Shown here: piece after piece, positions 58,966 through 64,000 of the stretch
Layout of the letters: every line of letters starts with the position of its first letter
Numbering within the stretch: the stretch's first letter is position 1
NCBI RefSeq assembly: GCF_029203305.1
Contig: NC_089467.1
Coordinates: forward strand, 496,001 to 560,000
DNA from: Yamadazyma tenuis
Taxonomy: Eukaryota; Ascomycota; Pichiomycetes; Serinales; Debaryomycetaceae
Length of the DNA stretch: 64,000 nt
Direction: 5' to 3'
The notes under the pieces: model-generated
Seen by the model: the letters and a program-made list of their open reading frames with translations, nothing else
What the model was told of the DNA's origin: nothing
Databases searched by the model: none
Translations under genes and position numbers: made by a program

Positions 58966-60228
58966 CTATTTCTTCTCCTTAACTGGCACAAGTCTTTCTT
59001 TAGTGTAGATGCTCAACTTGTGTGGAGTCATGAAAGCTTTGCACACCTCGTCGGTGGTCTTTGCTCTTCTTTCCTGGTATTCTTGAACAACTTTAGTAAC
59101 CACTTTAATGCATTCTTCCTTCATTTCACTAGACAAAAGCTCTCCCTTTCTATAAGCTTCGGCCAACAGTTCTAACTTTTCATCATCATCACTGAAAAAT
59201 GACATGTATTGGTAAGAGACATCGATTTCTGGATTACCACCATATTTAATGTGGTCTTCTTTGCTTGCCTGCCCTCCCGAGAACGCATACTTCTTGATCT
59301 TATTCTTGATTTGGGCAGGAGTATCATCAACAAAGATGGAAGTGGTGGTGTCCGAAGCAGACATCTTGGTAGAAGCTCCCTGTAAAGCTGGGAAAAACTT
59401 AGCATGAATCAAAGCTGGCTTGGAGTATTTCAATTTATCGGCAACGTCTCTACAAACTCTGAAGTAGGGATCTTGGTCAATTGCACAAGGAATCAAACAA
59501 GGTGTCTTTGGAGGAAGTCCCAAGACATCAGGGAAAGAAGATGGGAAAGACGTAGCGATTTGAATACTGGCAAAGTGTATTCTCCCAATGCTATCACTTT
59601 CTTGGAATCCGAACACCGATCTGGCAGTAGAAAAAGTGATTTGCCTCGAGGTTCTAACGACGTTTTCATAGAAGGCTCCTCCCATGTAGTCCAAGTCTGA
59701 GAAAATGAAGGTCTTCTCCAAGTCAAATCCACAAGCGATAATATCTTTAGCATTAACTTGACAATACTTCTTGACGTCTTGGATTGTCAACTTTGGCTTG
59801 AACAAGAACTTTTCGTCATCAGTCAACTCAATCACCAAAGGAACATCGAATACTTCCTGTAACCATTTAGTAAACATGAAAGGAACCAAATGTCCCAAAT
59901 GAAGCGAATCTGAGGATGGGCCCCTACCGGTGTACAAAAAGAAAGGCTTGCCCTGTTCATACAAATTCAAGATTCTGCCCAAGTCTCTTTCGGAGAAAAA
60001 TACTCCCCTCTTTAAGAAAGGATGAGGATCATGACCAGTAACTTCTTTAAATCTGTTTAAGGTGTCAGAGGTGATAAGCTTAGTACCAAATTGTTCGGTC
60101 AACTTCTTGTAATCGATACCTTGGTTTTCACCATCAACTACAGCACCTTCTACTTCCCATGGAGTAATGATCTGTTCTGAAGACTTCAAATCGATTTTTT
60201 TGACTGCTTCTGTAACTTTATCGGTCAT
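58966..60228 (-). CDS. WRS1: Cytoplasmic tryptophanyl-tRNA synthetase
   Basis: Class I aminoacyl-tRNA synthetase charging tRNA-Trp. The 420-aa product starts at the ATG at 60228. It has eukaryotic cytosolic features: N-terminal WEVEG segment, GRGPSSDSLHLGHLVPF (the HIGH-like site) and the KMSAS loop. Also present are ELTDDEKFLFK and CAIDQDPYFRVCRDVA. The C-terminal helical tail includes a Lys-rich end. No organelle presequence is visible, so this is the cytosolic enzyme. Confidence 0.97.
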   Translation of the reverse strand: MTDKVTEAVKKIDLKSSEQIITPWEVEGAVVDGENQGIDYKKLTEQFGTKLITSDTLNRFKEVTGHDPHPFLKRGVFFSERDLGRILNLYEQGKPFFLYTGRGPSSDSLHLGHLVPFMFTKWLQEVFDVPLVIELTDDEKFLFKPKLTIQDVKKYCQVNAKDIIACGFDLEKTFIFSDLDYMGGAFYENVVRTSRQITFSTARSVFGFQESDSIGRIHFASIQIATSFPSSFPDVLGLPPKTPCLIPCAIDQDPYFRVCRDVADKLKYSKPALIHAKFFPALQGASTKMSASDTTTSIFVDDTPAQIKNKIKKYAFSGGQASKEDHIKYGGNPEIDVSYQYMSFFSDDDEKLELLAEAYRKGELLSSEMKEECIKVVTKVVQEYQERRAKTTDEVCKAFMTPHKLSIYTKERLVPVKEKK

Positions 60229-60527
60229 TATTATCAAAGGTGATGTGTAGTTTTGTAACACAAAAAATTAGCACTTCCAAACGCTCGTGAGACGAAAAAA
60301 TTTGGTCTACTTTATACAAAATACATTCTACTTCATCTACTGACTGTTTGATACGAATTGCTTTTGTAGTATTATGAATACATCAGGTAAATATACATGA
60401 AATAAGGGACTACATAAAGTTAAAAAAATCATTAATTATTGTGTATTTTTTTAAACCCAATGCATGGTGAAATATGCAATTCAGTCTTTTGTAAACCCCA
60501 GTTATCTTCAAAGAATCAGCAGATTCC

Positions 60528-61231
60528 TTAAAATTGAAGTTTGGCAAAAAACCATTTGTTTTCACCAGCTTGGTATCTTTCTTCCAAAGCCTTCTTCACA
60601 ACCTTCTTAGCTTCTTCTCTTTGAGATGGTTCTTCCAAAGCTTCAGTGGTAACAGCGGATTTGAAAGATTCAATGTCAAAAGAGTATCTAGTTGGCATCA
60701 AGTGGTTGTAGTTGATTGCCTTGATGAATGGCTTCACCTTTGATCTCTTGGCAGTCTTTTTAGCACCCAAGTTCTTGGTGACCTTCAATGGGTATCTTTC
60801 AATACCAGCAACAATGGCATGTGGAAAGGCGTGGGCCTTGGTACCTTCATCATGGTGCTTGACAATGACAACCTTCTTACCGGCGAAACGACCACGGACG
60901 ACAATAGCTAAAAGACATGTTAGTAATTGAGTTTTGGGAGATGATTTACAAAAGTTGCTGTGTTTTCGGTATACTGGAGTCAAAAGTGGCAACAAAGAAC
61001 CTGGTGGAACAAGATGGGATGAACACTAAGACGAACGGTTATGTAGAACACCTATTTCAAATTCTGATTGTTTTCATACTAGTGACTTTTCAATAAAAAA
61101 TTGTGGATGAATGAAGTGTCCACTACATATTGGCATGGAATGGAACACAGCATACTTGAGTATCATAGTTCATGGGATTAGGTTTACATACCGACTCTAC
61201 CTGCTTGGATGACTTTACTTAATTTGGCCAT
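60528..61231 (-). CDS. RPL27: 60S ribosomal protein eL27 (two exons)
   Basis: Cytosolic large-subunit protein. Exon 1 (61192-61231) encodes [13 protein letters not shown] and exon 2 (60528-60907) the rest, 139 aa in total. The junction codon G|CT gives the conserved [17 protein letters not shown] block. Family features include [30 protein letters not shown] and the terminal WFFAKLQF. The unspliced minus-strand frame starts with unrelated residues. The gene lies between WRS1 and the PKH-like kinase, all on the minus strand; its promoter would sit at 61232-61499. Confidence 0.97.
60908..61191 (-). other. Spliceosomal intron of RPL27 (284 nt)
   Basis: On the minus strand the donor GTATGT starts at 61191, a perfect TACTAAC lies at 60919-60925 and the acceptor TTTTAG ends at 60908. 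Removal joins exon 1 (40 nt) to the RPL27 body and leaves the frame intact. I found no convincing snoRNA inside. Confidence 0.95.
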
Positions 61232-61499
61232 TTTGATTAATATTAAACTTGGTTAAAAAAGTTTGCAAATTTTTAATGAAAATTTTTGGCTGTATGATGG
61301 ACCAACTCCTTCGCAGAAAAATATGAAAAATAGCACAAAACCAGCACTCTTTGTGTAACTTGGGGAAGCGCTTGTGGCGCACACTACACATCAGGTGAAG
61401 TTGTGACTGCTTTTTTTCCGGGCGGTGCTGTGCGCAAAGGTGAGATTATATTACATAATCATAAAGTATAATAGATGCAAAATATACACAAATGGTAAC

Positions 61500-64000
61500 T
61501 TACTTTTTACGTTGACTTCTTGCAAGGAACTTGGAGTTCATTGAAGTTATTGCATGAGGATGGGGACTTGGTGAAGCCCGTGCCTTTGAAGAAGATGCAG
61601 CACTGGTGTATGCGTTTCTGTCATCCTTAGTGAAACTCGATCTTCTGTTGTATGTAACGGGATTATTACTGCTATTGGAAACAGCCAATTGTGCCGCATG
61701 TAACATTCCGCTTTCATTGCTGCTGCCCAATCCAGTGGACATGTCAAGTCCTCCCGCTATAGCTTTGACTGGAGGAGGAGGTTTTCTCTTTACTGACGAT
61801 CTATGTTGGATTCTGTTCGATAAAAGACTTTCCCTGGAGTGTGAACCATGGGAACTGGAAGGTTTTGGGTCCGACACTTTTCTAGTTGTTTCCTCCTTTT
61901 GCTGCTTGGGACTCTGTTGAACCCGAAGATTTGTGAATTGTGGAGCGTCCATTAGTCTGGGAGACCCCGAGTTGCTTTTCGGTTTAGATCTTAAGTTAGG
62001 TTCGACAAGTTTTTCTTTTTCTAACTTCATACGTTCAAACTGGTTGGTCTGTGCTTTGGCCAAAGCTTCAGTCCAATGGTTAACGTCGTACTTCTCTACC
62101 TCAAAAGTTAGAGTCGAAACATTCGACTGGATTGCAAACATTCCAGTTGTAGGAAGTATTTTCAGTAATCTTCCTGAATTTGTCACCACTTCCTTGAATT
62201 GAATGAATGGGTAACTGAGACGAACTTCAGATATCAACCGATAATTCACTTCCGGATCATTTCTGAAGAATATCAACACTCTTCCGAAACTGGTTACCAA
62301 CATGGTACAAGTTCTTCCTTTTTCTAACGGATGCTGACTGACAGGCTCTGAAGCAGAATTCTTGTCCTTTGAATTGGAGATACCAAGTCTCTTGAAAAGT
62401 TTGCTCAGAATCTTTGTATTTGTTGGTGCATTCTCGCTTGAAGCACTACTCGGTATCTCTTCTATCATGAAATAGTCTCGGATAGCCTTTGATTCATCTT
62501 GGTCGTCTTCAATTTCTTCCACTGGTAAGGTCTGATTGTCCCTCAAGCCTGTACTATTTCCAGACACTACTTGGCTTAAGAAACTGGAATTCCCCTTTCC
62601 TCTGTTTTTGAATCCTAAAGGTGACTCATGAATAAGACCTCTATACTTTCTTTCAAACTGCTCAGTAGTAGTCTTGTGTGCAATCACAGGACCTATCTTT
62701 AGAATCCGTTCGTCTGAGCTCTTGAGGTACTTTCCCCATGCAACTTCGAGAGGCGTGATTGGAGAAACTTCTAAAATCTTTGACTTGAATTTGGGTTTTC
62801 TTTGTGGCTTTGTTCTGGAGGATGATCTCGAGTAACTATGAATCGAGTTGATTGTAGGACGTAAGATATTGGTTCCTGGAATGTAATCAGGAAGAGGTGC
62901 CGATGAAGGTGCCGATGAAGGTGCTCTTGAAGAGGTTCTTGAGGATGTTTGAGTATTGTTGGGTATATCATCAGTAGCAGTATCTGCGCTATCTTCGGTG
63001 TCCAGCGAATCCTCTTTCTTGTTGAGCACAAATGCAGCTGCAGCTGCAGGGTTGAGAGGAGCACCTGCGGATGATGCTGTACTAACTTTTGCATTGTTGT
63101 TGCCATTGTGTGATGGTTCAGAAACTGTTCTCTTGTCTTTTTTGCGAGGAACCCTTTTGGTTGCTACAGACTGAGAAGAAGCAGACTTAGACAATTCAGG
63201 GATTTTCATCATCGACTTGGCAGACATCTTGAAGGGACCGAGCTCTGGAACTTCAGAATACCAGATTTGATTGAAGTCATCAAAGTTGATGCCTTGAAAA
63301 AAGTAGTGCTTTTGAATTGTTGGAATGTCTGCTCTTCTTGATGGTTGCAAAACCAAAACTTGTTTAATCAAGTCCCTCATAACCAAGGGGAAACCAGCAC
63401 TAAAAGCGTATTGTAGCTTAGTGATCTTTTGGAATGTAAGATACTCATTTGCAGCTTTGAAAGGAGGCTTGCCAGCTATCATCTGATATAATATACACCC
63501 AAATGCCCAAATATCACCTGGCTTACCGCAGTACTTGTTATCCAATAGTTCAGGGGAAACGTACTCAGCAGTTCCAACGAACGACTTGGCTCTAACATCA
63601 ACCGGGTACTCCTCGCTTTCTTCACTGACTTTCTCCAATAATCTGGCAGTACCGAAGTCAGTGATCTGAATTCTTAATTTATCATCTAAAAGAATGTTCT
63701 CAGGTTTTATGTCTCTATGGATTACTCCATTATCATGCATGTATTTTATAGCATCCAATATCTGGGCACCAAAATACCTAACACAGTCTTCATTCAAGGT
63801 GTTGTATTTCTTGATCAATGATAAAAGCTCGCCATTTGAAGCATAGTCCAAAACAAAGTAGAGTGAGTCTTTATCTTGAAAAGTGAAGTAGAGTGAAACG
63901 ACCCCCATTCTATTGCTGAGTCTGTTCAATGCATGTTTTTCAATGTTCACATACTTTACCTTCTTCTCTTTGATGATGTGTCGTTTGTCTAAAATCTTGA
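61500..64000 (-). CDS. PKH1/PKH2: PDK1-like protein kinase Pkh (N-terminus outside window)
   Basis: Homologue of mammalian PDK1, which phosphorylates the activation loops of Ypk and Sch9 kinases in sphingolipid and cell-wall signalling. The frame is open to the right edge (…KILDKRHIIKEKKVKYVNIEK on the minus strand), so the N-lobe is cut off. Visible motifs: the HRDIKPENILL catalytic loop, DFGTARLL, and a GTAEYVSPELL activation loop (PDK1-like T-x-x-Y). A Ser/Pro-rich linker follows, then a PH-like region (CTMLVTSFGRVLIFFRND ... DVNHWTEALAKA). A basic, Ser-rich tail ends the protein. Paralogue (PKH1, 2 or 3) not decided. Confidence 0.92.
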   Translation of the reverse strand, partial: KILDKRHIIKEKKVKYVNIEKHALNRLSNRMGVVSLYFTFQDKDSLYFVLDYASNGELLSLIKKYNTLNEDCVRYFGAQILDAIKYMHDNGVIHRDIKPENILLDDKLRIQITDFGTARLLEKVSEESEEYPVDVRAKSFVGTAEYVSPELLDNKYCGKPGDIWAFGCILYQMIAGKPPFKAANEYLTFQKITKLQYAFSAGFPLVMRDLIKQVLVLQPSRRADIPTIQKHYFFQGINFDDFNQIWYSEVPELGPFKMSAKSMMKIPELSKSASSQSVATKRVPRKKDKRTVSEPSHNGNNNAKVSTASSAGAPLNPAAAAAFVLNKKEDSLDTEDSADTATDDIPNNTQTSSRTSSRAPSSAPSSAPLPDYIPGTNILRPTINSIHSYSRSSSRTKPQRKPKFKSKILEVSPITPLEVAWGKYLKSSDERILKIGPVIAHKTTTEQFERKYRGLIHESPLGFKNRGKGNSSFLSQVVSGNSTGLRDNQTLPVEEIEDDQDESKAIRDYFMIEEIPSSASSENAPTNTKILSKLFKRLGISNSKDKNSASEPVSQHPLEKGRTCTMLVTSFGRVLIFFRNDPEVNYRLISEVRLSYPFIQFKEVVTNSGRLLKILPTTGMFAIQSNVSTLTFEVEKYDVNHWTEALAKAQTNQFERMKLEKEKLVEPNLRSKPKSNSGSPRLMDAPQFTNLRVQQSPKQQKEETTRKVSDPKPSSSHGSHSRESLLSNRIQHRSSVKRKPPPPVKAIAGGLDMSTGLGSSNESGMLHAAQLAVSNSSNNPVTYNRRSSFTKDDRNAYTSAASSSKARASPSPHPHAITSMNSKFLARSQRKK

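Overview
The window is ordinary euchromatic DNA from an ascomycete budding yeast. It is compact and AT-leaning, about 36 protein genes sit on both strands with short gaps, and nearly all are recognisable orthologues of Saccharomyces/Candida housekeeping genes. In VAC8 a CTG codon (35224-35226) falls where the S. cerevisiae protein has a Ser, which points to the CTG-Ser1 clade (Candida/Debaryomyces/Meyerozyma/Yamadazyma relatives). Other fits are a CNT-type nucleoside transporter, a kinesin-3-like motor and a SIN-type Cdc14 protein, none of which I know from S. cerevisiae. The conventional translations quoted here read CTG as Leu and should be corrected to Ser.

Layout. 1-8 kb: end of an unknown Ser/Asn-rich protein, SEN34, a PNGase A-like glycoamidase, VPS35, a CNT transporter. 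8-18.7 kb: ATG2, LAS1, a NIPA-like transporter, a SIN Cdc14-like protein, and an unrecognised small gene whose frame is broken by one UGA. 19-28.5 kb: MDM10, MRP51, SWC3, KIC1, HIS3, MRM1. 28.6-38.5 kb: spliced LPL1-like lipase, spliced LSB3, an MFS transporter, VAC8, CHM7, NBP35. 38.5-46.2 kb: NUP145, EDC3, a short kinesin-3-like gene. 46.8-57 kb: a UBX protein, PTR3, CYS4, DST1, RNA15, DIS3. 57-64 kb: RIB3, a PAC4-like chaperone, WRS1, spliced RPL27 and a PKH/PDK1-type kinase that runs off the right edge.

Three genes have clear spliceosomal introns near their 5' ends, with GTATGT donors and TACTAAC or TACTAAT branch points. Many predicted start sites needed moving to the first real ATG. I found no tRNA, rRNA, transposon, CRISPR or viral remnant.

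Genes are functionally mixed, as usual in yeast. Some neighbours share themes: DST1-RNA15-DIS3 (transcription, 3'-end processing and RNA decay), CHM7 near NUP145 (nuclear pore), and HIS3 beside MRM1, a pair also adjacent in S. cerevisiae but in a different orientation. No novel multi-gene system is evident. The most unusual items are the UGA-interrupted gene at 18.1-18.7 kb, possible dual-start genes (CYS4, NBP35), a GC-rich structured gap at 8.4-8.8 kb, and two short tandem duplications in gaps.
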